Assembly (NCBI GenBank): GCA_003281605.1
Contig: QCBM01000004.1
Location: forward strand, 62,001-126,000
From: Prochlorococcus sp. AG-347-I06
GTDB lineage: Bacteria > Cyanobacteriota > Cyanobacteriia > PCC-6307 > Cyanobiaceae
Length of the DNA stretch: 64,000 nucleotides
Direction of reading: 5' to 3'
Shown: positions 28,538 to 36,072 of the stretch, piece by piece
Layout of the letters: every line of letters starts with the position of its first letter
How positions within the stretch are numbered: position 1 is the first letter of the stretch
The notes under the pieces: model-generated
Told to the model about the DNA's origin: nothing
Seen by the model: the letters and a program-made list of their open reading frames with translations, nothing else
Database searches by the model: none
Program-made: the position numbers and the translations under genes

Positions 28538-28786
28538 TCAATCTATTTCATTTTTTCTTAATTCTGTGAGGTTTTGCGTGAGATTTTATTTAATAGTCTA
28601 AATAACATAAAGGAATATACCCATCTTTTAAATTTCTATTAATACATTTCTCATAGTATTATTAGTTATTGCAGCCTATACAAATTTATATTTCACTTTA
28701 AAAAATAGGAGAAAATGAAACGCTTACTACTCCCACTACTATCAGCAGTAGCTAATAGAGCTAAAAAAATTTAAACTTCACAATCA

Positions 28787-28900
28787 ATGGAATTTTTAAT
28801 TAATTTTTGGAATAATCAACCCACTACAGTTATGGGAATAGGTGTAGCAATATTTGTATCATTAGGAATTTATATATCTTTACTCCAAACATATCAATAA
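28787..28900 (+). CDS. Small single-TM protein (37 aa)
   Basis: MEFLINFWNNQPTTVMGIGVAIFVSLGIYISLLQTYQ. Confidence 0.5.
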   Translation: MEFLINFWNNQPTTVMGIGVAIFVSLGIYISLLQTYQ

Positions 28901-28909
28901 ATTAGTTAA

Positions 28910-29218
28910 TTATTTTTTAATTTTTTCTAGATTCCATTTATCAAATATTAATTTCATTTCTCTTTCGTAGTATCTTACTTTCTTTGCAAAAGGAAGTTGT
29001 TGAATAATTATCCCTAAGGGAAATTTAAAAAAAGAAGAGACATAAACAACATAAAACTCGACAAATGAAGGTTTTGGTGGGATAGGTATATCTTTTATAT
29101 ATGCCCAATCAATGCAAGGTTTTAGTTGCTTATCACTAGCGATAATATTTTTTTTACATCTCCACCAAGAGAAAAGATAAATGCAAATAAAAATCGGTAA
29201 TGGAAGAAGTCTCAACAT
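28910..29218 (-). CDS. Hypothetical protein (102 aa)
   Basis: Co-directional with 29230..29859. Confidence 0.6.
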   Translation of the reverse strand: MLRLLPLPIFICIYLFSWWRCKKNIIASDKQLKPCIDWAYIKDIPIPPKPSFVEFYVVYVSSFFKFPLGIIIQQLPFAKKVRYYEREMKLIFDKWNLEKIKK

Positions 29219-29229
29219 AATTAAAATTT

Positions 29230-29859
29230 TCAGGGCAAAGATCTATTCAAAATAAAGTTAAATGAGAGACTTATACGGTCCTCATCAGATAAATTTGTCT
29301 CTACTGCATGAGGAACCCAAGAAGGGAAAACTAACAACATATTTTCTTTTGGGGGAATTGTGATAATCGGATAATCATAGGACTGCATTTTATAACCATC
29401 TTTAAATTGACCCATGAAAGCCATTGAATTTAATGCTGCATCATTAAAATTTTTATAAAAAAGAAATCTTCCTCCACTCATTTCTTTAGGTATTTTTATG
29501 AAAAAAACACCCGAATAATTATTGCCGGAATGTACATGAGGAGAATTAGAGGCTCCTTTACCACTAATATTTATCCAAAAATTAGCCAAATTAAGTTTCC
29601 CCTTTCTGCTGACTTGATGAATTGAATTAACACAATTAGCTATTTCAAACATCAACTTATTGATTTTTGGAATATTTTCAAAATTCCTTATATCTTTAGA
29701 GTGGTATCCATTTAAACCAGTATTACTTTTTATAATCCCTTCCTGATCGTTTTTCTTAACTATATATGACTCATTCTGCAATTCTTTTATATTTTCTTTT
29801 AATTCAACTTCCCAATACTGGGTAGGAAACAAAAATTTTGGATTAATTTTAATATTCAT
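29230..29859 (-). CDS. Putative 2OG-Fe(II) oxygenase (TIGR02466-like)
   Basis: 209 aa; SPHVHSGNNYSGVFFIKIP, LVFPSWVPHAVETNLSDEDRISLSFNF. Confidence 0.8.
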   Translation of the reverse strand: MNIKINPKFLFPTQYWEVELKENIKELQNESYIVKKNDQEGIIKSNTGLNGYHSKDIRNFENIPKINKLMFEIANCVNSIHQVSRKGKLNLANFWINISGKGASNSPHVHSGNNYSGVFFIKIPKEMSGGRFLFYKNFNDAALNSMAFMGQFKDGYKMQSYDYPIITIPPKENMLLVFPSWVPHAVETNLSDEDRISLSFNFILNRSLP

Positions 29860-29998
29860 AATTTTCCGTAAGCTAGATCAATAAATTAATTATGAAATTA
29901 TAAATCACTTTGCATAATTAGATACTGTTTTCGAGAAGTAAAATAGATACTAATTGTTATTACAACTTTTAAAAAGATTTTGACTCTGCCAAAATGAA

Positions 29999-30040
29999 AT
30001 TGACATCAAACTCGCAACAAGAGAGTGATGTCAATTTTTC
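29999..30040. terminator. Perfect 10-bp inverted repeat, terminator-like on + strand
   Basis: attgacatca ... tgatgtcaat followed by T-rich tract. Confidence 0.6.
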
Positions 30041-30091
30041 TATTAAAAAAAGAGTCTGGCTAACTCGCTAGTCTAACTTTGTTTTAAAGAG

Positions 30092-30138
30092 TCAGGGCGC
30101 CAGGATTCGAATCTGCGACCTAGTGCTCCCAAAACACC
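30092..30138 (-). repeat. Degenerate tRNA-Pro 3' fragment (att-like remnant 1)
   Basis: tcagggcgccaggattcgaatctgcgacctagtgctcccaaaacacc versus the intact tRNA-Pro 35723..35796; also retains a terminator-like aaaaaaagagtctggctaactcgct to its left. Confidence 0.85.
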
Positions 30139-30226
30139 GCACACCCCATTAGCATCACTAGGTTTTTAAGCTATATTTAATTTCTTGATTGGTTCTGCGA
30201 AGTTTGTCACGACAAATAAAGCAATA

Positions 30227-30248
30227 TTTGTCCGCAATTTGTCCGCAA
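30227..30248. repeat. Two perfect tandem copies of TTTGTCCGCAA (putative integrase arm sites, cassette A left)
   Basis: tttgtccgcaatttgtccgcaa; 11-bp period; related pair at 32665..32686. Confidence 0.8.
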
Positions 30249-30323
30249 AATATTATTTAAGAAAAATTTGAATAGCATTTTATACAAGATATTGATCTAT
30301 TTAAATCAATAAAAATTTGAGAG

Positions 30324-30485
30324 ATGGAATATAGTTTTTGGGTATTACGAGCAAAAATTTTGGAATCATTTGATTACTTCGAATATCTAAATTCAATATC
30401 ATTTCATCCACCTGCAATGATAATTACTACATTAGTATTCTTTTATTTAAGAAGAAAAATATTATTAGCTGGCAAAAAAAATTAG
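30324..30485 (+). CDS. Small TM protein (53 aa)
   Basis: MEYSFWVLRAKILESFDYFEYLNSISFHPPAMIITTLVFFYLRRKILLAGKKN. Confidence 0.5.
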   Translation: MEYSFWVLRAKILESFDYFEYLNSISFHPPAMIITTLVFFYLRRKILLAGKKN

Positions 30486-30573
30486 CAATCTATTTAATAT
30501 TTATATTTTTGAATGAGTCAAAAATTAAATAAACAAAGCAAGTAATAAAAACAATCACATATATAGATTCCAT

Positions 30574-30942
30574 TTAACTTACCGTGGTTATTGAACTGCT
30601 TAATCCATAAGTGAGAAAAATAAAACTTGCAAAAGTAACTCCAATCATTACTGTTGTGTAGAGTTTATTTAATTTGAAATTATTACTTGCAGACGAGAAG
30701 TCTGCGATAACCATATTTTTCATTGAATATTTATCTCTATTTCTGAAATTGTTGCTGTTAACCAAACTGCCTAAAATTGGATTTGTTGAAACTTTTATTT
30801 CTTGATTCATAATAGAATTTAAACCTTTATCTTCATTGAAAAATCTGGGAAACATGTATGCATGCCATAAAGCTATTATTGCCACCCAAAAAACTACAGT
30901 AACTCCTGCAAAACCAAAAAGTAAGAATCTAAAAGTTTCCAT
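30574..30942 (-). CDS. Hypothetical two-TM protein (122 aa)
   Basis: N- and C-terminal TM helices. Confidence 0.6.
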   Translation of the reverse strand: METFRFLLFGFAGVTVVFWVAIIALWHAYMFPRFFNEDKGLNSIMNQEIKVSTNPILGSLVNSNNFRNRDKYSMKNMVIADFSSASNNFKLNKLYTTVMIGVTFASFIFLTYGLSSSITTVS

Positions 30943-31162
30943 ATTTGTTTTTAAATTAATTTAAATCTACATCAAATAAATATCTAAATATCTCAACTCA
31001 AAAAAATATACTTTAAATAAATTAATTAATCATTTCATGATGTTACTAATGATTAGAGACAATGTTATTAGGGGTTTTTCTTTAAATATAAGTTAATGAT
31101 CAAATCATTTATTTAACTAAAAAAGACAAAATAATAATCAAATTTATTATTACTTTTTAGAA

Positions 31163-31459
31163 ATGGATTTCAGGATTTTACTTGTTATTGTCCCAATAAT
31201 ATTCTCATGGATATTTACAGTCTTTTGGTTAGGTAGGTGGGATGTATTTAGATTAACGCCACTAGGATTACCAAAGAGGGGAGTAGCTCCTTTTAAAAAT
31301 TATCAAGTATGGGAAGATTCAGCATTAATTCCTGCTACTGGTAGACCAGCAAGAGGTTATCCAGTATTTACTGTAAGAACCGCAGCAGTCAATGCCCTAG
31401 GGATTCCAACCGTTTTTTTCCTTGGAGCAATATTGGCAATGCAGTTTAAAACTTATTAA
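31163..31459 (+). CDS. PsbY-like / PsbF-like (cytochrome b559 beta-like) fusion protein
   Basis: 98 aa; N-term [26 protein letters not shown] (PsbY-like), C-term [30 protein letters not shown] (PsbF-like, haem-ligand His replaced by Asn). Confidence 0.75.
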   Translation: MDFRILLVIVPIIFSWIFTVFWLGRWDVFRLTPLGLPKRGVAPFKNYQVWEDSALIPATGRPARGYPVFTVRTAAVNALGIPTVFFLGAILAMQFKTY

Positions 31460-31471
31460 TAGGGAATTTTT

Positions 31472-31657
31472 ATGGATATTAGATTTTTAATTGTTGGAAC
31501 ACCATTTTTAATCGCATTTTTTTATACCTTATTTTGGCTAAAAAAATGGGGTGCTTTTAATTCTACGAATTATAATTTGAAAAAAAATATTTCTCTTAAA
31601 AATGAATCAATGGAACAAAGTTATATTTTAGAAAATATCTTTTTGACAAAAAATTAG
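31472..31657 (+). CDS. PsbY-like small protein, N-terminal paralog of 31163..31459
   Basis: MDIRFLIVGTPFLIAFFYTLFWLKKWGAF versus [29 protein letters not shown]. Confidence 0.6.
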   Translation: MDIRFLIVGTPFLIAFFYTLFWLKKWGAFNSTNYNLKKNISLKNESMEQSYILENIFLTKN

Positions 31658-31692
31658 TCAAATTATTCTTACCTTTATATCAATACCTTGTC

Positions 31693-31791
31693 ATGATTCC
31701 AATAGAACAGTATTTATTTTTTGCAGTTTCTCTTTATGTATTTTTTTATCTTTCAATAACTATAGTAAGTACATTAATTAACTTTTCCTAA
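31693..31791 (+). CDS. Small single-TM protein (32 aa)
   Basis: MIPIEQYLFFAVSLYVFFYLSITIVSTLINFS. Confidence 0.45.
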   Translation: MIPIEQYLFFAVSLYVFFYLSITIVSTLINFS

Positions 31792-31871
31792 GCAATAATT
31801 TCATAAAATATTAAACACTTATTTGTATAAAATTAATCTTCCTGTATTTTAAAACTCATTATATAAATATA

Positions 31872-31980
31872 TAAGTAGATATTAGGGCAATCTACTAACC
31901 GCTAGCTTTGATAAAGCGGGTCGTAATGAGAACCTCCCTTTGACCTCATTTTCTTTTTCGCAATCTTAGAAAATGAGGTT
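31872..31980 (+). ncRNA. Candidate structured RNA
   Basis: Successive hairpins gtagat/atctac, ccgct/agcgg, aatgag/ctcatt then T-rich, plus alternative acctcattttct/agaaaatgaggt. Confidence 0.35.
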
Positions 31981-32105
31981 TAAATAATTTTTAATAGTCA
32001 GGAATATTCAAGTTAATTTTCTATATAAATCCAGTCATTAAATTTTATTCATGATTATGTATATTATTTACTTTTAAAAAAAGAGTTTTTTATTTATAAA
32101 GAATA

Positions 32106-32214
32106 TGTAGATATTTGGCGAATCTGCAACGGTATAGATTCCGTCTTTATGAACCTAGCCAACGAAAATATTCTTAACTACGTTTTAGTTATTTTAGTAG
32201 TTAGGAATATTTTT
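32106..32214 (+). ncRNA. Candidate structured RNA ending in a strong hairpin
   Basis: gtagatatttggcgaatctgcaacggtatagattccgtctttatgaacctagcc resembles 31872 region; ends in a 15-bp stem 32167..32211. Confidence 0.4.
32167..32214 (+). terminator. Terminator-like hairpin (15-bp stem)
   Basis: aatattcttaactac ... gtagttaggaatatt + T-rich tail. Confidence 0.7.
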
Positions 32215-32244
32215 ATTTTAAGGTTAATTTTTTCTTAAAAATAA

Positions 32245-32658
32245 ATGATCAATAAATCACAAAAAGTATCCTCATTAGAAAATATCTACAACAATTTGGA
32301 ATCTGGCATGCCCGAGAATAATTCTATTAAAGACTATGCTCTACCTAATGCGAGACAGTGGTTAGGTGGAAGATATGTAGCCCTTTGGGTATTACCTATT
32401 TATTTAATTGGAAAAATTGCAAAATTCTTAGCCTCCTCTGCTTTTATAAAACCATATTCACCAATTAGTAATGGCCCTTCTTATAAAAGACCAGAAACTT
32501 TGTACACCTCTTTAAAAGGTGTTTTTAAAGGCGAAGACCATTTAAGATTTTTTGATCATAGGTTTATCGCTATTTGGGTATTGCCTATTGCTTTAACTGG
32601 AATTGTTTTTGAAGTGCTTTTTATATCGCCCACTAAGAATACTTTCCCTTTTAATTAA
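32245..32658 (+). CDS. Hypothetical membrane protein with internal repeat
   Basis: 137 aa; GGRYVALWVLPIYLIGKI and DHRFIAIWVLPIALTGIV repeated segments. Confidence 0.65.
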   Translation: MINKSQKVSSLENIYNNLESGMPENNSIKDYALPNARQWLGGRYVALWVLPIYLIGKIAKFLASSAFIKPYSPISNGPSYKRPETLYTSLKGVFKGEDHLRFFDHRFIAIWVLPIALTGIVFEVLFISPTKNTFPFN

Positions 32659-32664
32659 GCATCT

Positions 32665-32686
32665 TTTATCCGCAATTTGTCCGCAT
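32665..32686. repeat. TTTATCCGCAA-TTTGTCCGCAT (putative arm sites, cassette A right)
   Basis: 11-bp period, near identical to 30227..30248. Confidence 0.75.
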
Positions 32687-32757
32687 ACATTGAGGACAGG
32701 ATTTAAGCAATAAAAAAGAAAGGCTGGGAAACCCTTCTATGACTCGGATTATTAGAG

Positions 32758-32807
32758 TCGGGGCGATAGGATTCGAACCTGCGACCTAGTGCTCCCAAAG
32801 CACCCGC
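32758..32807 (-). repeat. tRNA-Pro 3' fragment (att-like remnant 2)
   Basis: tcggggcgataggattcgaacctgcgacctagtgctcccaaagcacccgc; one mismatch to the intact tRNA-Pro. Confidence 0.92.
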
Positions 32808-32994
32808 AAAAAAGATTTATTTTGGAAGATTTAATTAATTCAAGTTCTTTTGCTTAACCTGGTATTTCTAAATAGTTAGTAAGGAAGTTATTTTTGTGTG
32901 AATTTTTTCTCAGGTTTCAATTAAAAGTTTTGAATTTAATATCCGAAAATCCTATATTTTAAGAATACATATTTTAAAGTTTTATAAATTTGAG

Positions 32995-33858
32995 ATGATA
33001 AAATTTTTAAAAAATATTTTGAGAGAAATTACTTTTTTAAAAAAGCTTGTAAGGCTAGCAAGAAAATATTATTATTCAGACCCAAAATTTATATCCCTTC
33101 TTACAACATTTGAAAAATATGCTCCCAATTCAGGTGGCGAACCAAATTTAAAGTCAAAATTAACAAAAAATACAATTAATGGGATCTTTAAATCCATTAA
33201 TTTGTTATCTAAGGATTTAAAAAATTCTGAAACAATTGCTTTAAAGATAGAAGATTTAAAACTAAATAAAGATGAAGAAAATTCTATAAAAGATTTAGAA
33301 ATTCTTTTAAATAAATATGGAAGTGATAAAGCATATAAACATAAATATCATATTCTTTATGGTATGTTGTTAACTCCTCGAAAAGAAATTTCTAATATAT
33401 TAGAGATAGGTTTAGGAACCAATAACACAGACTTGGTTTCAAGTATGGGGACAGAAGGCAAACCAGGAGCTTCCTTGAGAGCTTTCCGCGACTTTTGTAT
33501 GAATGCAGAAGTAATTGGGGCTGATATTGATAAAAGGATTTTATTTAAAGAAGATAGAATTAAAACTTTTTATGTGGATCAAACTAGTAATAGTTCTCTA
33601 AATAATTTAAAGGATAAATTTACTAATAAATTTGATCTTATTATCGATGACGGTCTACATTCTCCTGATGCAAATATAAATACACTTCGAATCGCAACAA
33701 CCTTAATAAAAAAAGGAGGATCAATCGTAATTGAGGATATTAATATCAAAGCAATAGATATTTGGATGACCATGGCAAATTTATTGCCATCTAATATATT
33801 CAAGAGCCAAATTATTGAGGCAGAGGGAGCACTTTTGTTCTTAGTACAGAAATTTTAG
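32995..33858 (+). CDS. Putative class I SAM-dependent methyltransferase
   Basis: 287 aa; ISNILEIGLGTNN, EVIGADIDKRI, FDLIIDDGLHSPD, IKKGGSIVIEDI. Confidence 0.75.
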   Translation: MIKFLKNILREITFLKKLVRLARKYYYSDPKFISLLTTFEKYAPNSGGEPNLKSKLTKNTINGIFKSINLLSKDLKNSETIALKIEDLKLNKDEENSIKDLEILLNKYGSDKAYKHKYHILYGMLLTPRKEISNILEIGLGTNNTDLVSSMGTEGKPGASLRAFRDFCMNAEVIGADIDKRILFKEDRIKTFYVDQTSNSSLNNLKDKFTNKFDLIIDDGLHSPDANINTLRIATTLIKKGGSIVIEDINIKAIDIWMTMANLLPSNIFKSQIIEAEGALLFLVQKF

Positions 33859-33941
33859 AAAATTTTTTAATCTTAAAAAATTCATCAAAAGACTAAATAA
33901 CCAAAAACTTTCAGCAAAATAATTAAAAGGTTTAAATTACT

Positions 33942-33980
33942 TTTGCGTGAGTTTTGCGTGAAGCAATAATTTGCGTGAAA
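33942..33980. repeat. Three copies of TTTGCGTGA(A/G) (putative arm sites, cassette B right)
   Basis: tttgcgtgag (33942), tttgcgtgaa (33953, +11), tttgcgtgaaa (33970, +17). Confidence 0.7.
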
Positions 33981-34013
33981 TATGTATTAGCTGAGACTTA
34001 CTGCTATAACTGA

Positions 34014-34059
34014 TCGGGGCGACAGGATTCGAACCTGCGACCTAGTGCTCCCAAAGCAC
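34014..34059 (-). repeat. tRNA-Pro 3' fragment (att-like remnant 3)
   Basis: tcggggcgacaggattcgaacctgcgacctagtgctcccaaagcac; 46/46 identical to 35723..35768. Confidence 0.95.
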
Positions 34060-34147
34060 TTAACAACCCTAGTAGGGCACTATGTCTACAAGCCATGACT
34101 AAATAGTTGCGGGGTATTGTTTAATTTGACATGACAAACTAGGTGAT

Positions 34148-34170
34148 GATTGACGGCATATTGACGGCTA
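34148..34170. repeat. TTGACGGCATA-TTGACGGCTAT (putative arm sites, cassette C left)
   Basis: 11-bp period; same motif pair at 35630..35651. Confidence 0.75.
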
Positions 34171-34180
34171 TTTGAATTTG

Positions 34181-35560
34181 TTAATTGAACTTGTTGCCAC
34201 AAGAGTTTAACTTCATTTCTAAGGCGTCTAAACCTCCAGGTCTTCTCACTTTAAGTTGTTGCATTATATCAACTATTGAAACAGCAAAATTTAAACCTTC
34301 GCTAGAGGTTTTACCAAATGTATTTACTCCAATAACTTCTCCATTCTCGTTTAAAAGAGGCCCTCCACTATTACCGGGATTTATCGCAGCATCAGTTTGA
34401 ATTAAAGAAGAGCCACTCATAACAATTGAATCAAAGTCACTTCCTGATCTTCTCAAGGCGCTAACAATTCCCCTAGTAACTGTGTTTGACAAACCAAGTG
34501 GAGAGCCTAATGCAACCACATCTTCTCCTGCCATTGGATAATTTGAGTAGCAGATAGGCAAGGCTTTTGGAAGGTCAGTACCCTTGACATCAATGATCGC
34601 AAAATCATCTTCTCTACTTATATATGATACTTTTCCTTTATATTGTCTCCCTGAAACAGTATCAATAAGAATTTCTTTATTTGATGCTCCACTAACAACA
34701 TGCCTATTGGTAAGTAAAGTACCTCCGTCAGTAATAAAAAAACCAGTTCCTTGCCCACTCCCAGCTCTTATAGTAACCACACTAGGAAGAGAGCTTCCGG
34801 CTATTTCTTTAATTGAGGGATTCTTTTTTATGTTTTTTATGTTTATGGCAATCTTTGGTATTTCCCATTTTTTAATTGATTTCTTATAAAGAAGAGATAG
34901 CTTTTCAACAGTTTTTTCTCCTATAGGAACAACAGTGCGCTTTACTCTTATTGATAAACCATCATAGGTTTTTGCGTTTTTGATATCATTTACAAATCTA
35001 TTAGGAAGCATAAATTTGCCATCATCGCCATAAAGAGAATAAGTTTTCCCAGCAAATTTAACTTCTAAAGGGGAAGGTAAATCTCCACCATCTGTCTCAT
35101 AACCTGCAGTGCAAGCTATAAGACCACAACCTGCTTTTAAAGTCCAAATACCTCTTATATAATCTGATGACCACTTTGTAAAAACGGTGGATTCATATGG
35201 ATAACGAAATGTATAATTCCGATCATAAACAACATACTCAGTAGTCCCATCAAAACCAGATGTAGCTTTAACTATCTGACCATAAGGAACTCTGTTTCTT
35301 CTTGGGATTCTGTTCCATAATATGTCACTTTCCATCTCAACAACAGAAAGGCCCGTATCAGGATCAATTAGTTCTTTTCTCTTTGGTCGCCCATCTTTAT
35401 CAACACAATCCTTATGTCTACCTCTATGGACTGGAGATTCACAATTAATTTTCACTGCAAATGCACTTTCTGATAAAGGGGAGAAGGTGGATAGACCCAA
35501 AAAGCTCCCAAAAGAAATTATTGAGATTATTGATTTTTTAAAACGCATTAAAGAAAACAT
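34181..35560 (-). CDS. Secreted trypsin-like serine protease with novel N-terminal region
   Basis: 459 aa; signal peptide, GQGTGFFITDGGTLLTNRHVVSG, DDFAIIDVKG, NPGNSGGPLLNENGEVIGVNTFG; no PDZ evident. Confidence 0.88.
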   Translation of the reverse strand: MFSLMRFKKSIISIISFGSFLGLSTFSPLSESAFAVKINCESPVHRGRHKDCVDKDGRPKRKELIDPDTGLSVVEMESDILWNRIPRRNRVPYGQIVKATSGFDGTTEYVVYDRNYTFRYPYESTVFTKWSSDYIRGIWTLKAGCGLIACTAGYETDGGDLPSPLEVKFAGKTYSLYGDDGKFMLPNRFVNDIKNAKTYDGLSIRVKRTVVPIGEKTVEKLSLLYKKSIKKWEIPKIAINIKNIKKNPSIKEIAGSSLPSVVTIRAGSGQGTGFFITDGGTLLTNRHVVSGASNKEILIDTVSGRQYKGKVSYISREDDFAIIDVKGTDLPKALPICYSNYPMAGEDVVALGSPLGLSNTVTRGIVSALRRSGSDFDSIVMSGSSLIQTDAAINPGNSGGPLLNENGEVIGVNTFGKTSSEGLNFAVSIVDIMQQLKVRRPGGLDALEMKLNSCGNKFN

Positions 35561-35629
35561 CGTTGATAAATAATAATTTGATTGTTATATGATTTCCACT
35601 TTTTTTAAAAAAAGTTTTAATAAAATTGT

Positions 35630-35651
35630 TTTGACGGCATTTTGACGGCTT
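35630..35651. repeat. TTGACGGCATT-TTGACGGCTTT (putative arm sites, cassette C right), followed by inverted GCCGTCA
   Basis: gttttgacggcattttgacggctttctctgccgtcag; 11-bp period. Confidence 0.75.
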
Positions 35652-35673
35652 TCTCTGCCGTCAGATTTTTCAA

Positions 35674-35703
35674 TAAAAAAGCGAGTCTGGGCAACTCGCT
35701 ACT
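35674..35703 (-). terminator. Terminator of tRNA-Pro
   Basis: Reverse strand agcgagttgcccagactcgctttttt. Confidence 0.8.
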
Positions 35704-35722
35704 ATAACTTGGTTTTTAAGAG

Positions 35723-35796
35723 TCGGGGCGACAGGATTCGAACCTGCGACCTAGTGCTCCCAAAGCACCCGCGCTACCAAGCTGCGCCACGCCCCG
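35723..35796 (-). tRNA. trnP: tRNA-Pro (TGG)
   Basis: Reverse strand CGGGGCGTGGCGCAGCTTGGTAGCGCGGGTGCTTTGGGAGCACTAGGTCGCAGGTTCGAATCCTGTCGCCCCGA; full cloverleaf. Confidence 0.97.
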
Positions 35797-36072
35797 CCCA
35801 TATGATCTTAGTCCATAAAAGACATCTATAAAAGACCCAATTTCCAAATATTTTATAAAAAATCACTTTTGAGGCTGCAAAATTACTTTTATGTTTTATT
35901 ACAAAGAAAAATTATGGTTTTATTAAAAAGAAAAATCATTGTTTTTCTCTTTACTTCACTAACAAATTTAGAATAATAATCTTTTATTTTAATATTTGTC
36001 ACCCAATAGAAATATCTGAGTATTAAATTCTATAGAGGAATTATTATCAAAATACTATTTGAATTTTGTTGG

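Noticed and set aside
28716-28776. 19-codon ORF MKRLLLPLLSAVANRAKKI
   Set aside because: Too short to support without conservation data.
30092-34059. tRNA-Pro fragments as functional tRNA genes
   Set aside because: They lack the 5' half (acceptor 5' strand and D arm); treated as att-like remnants.
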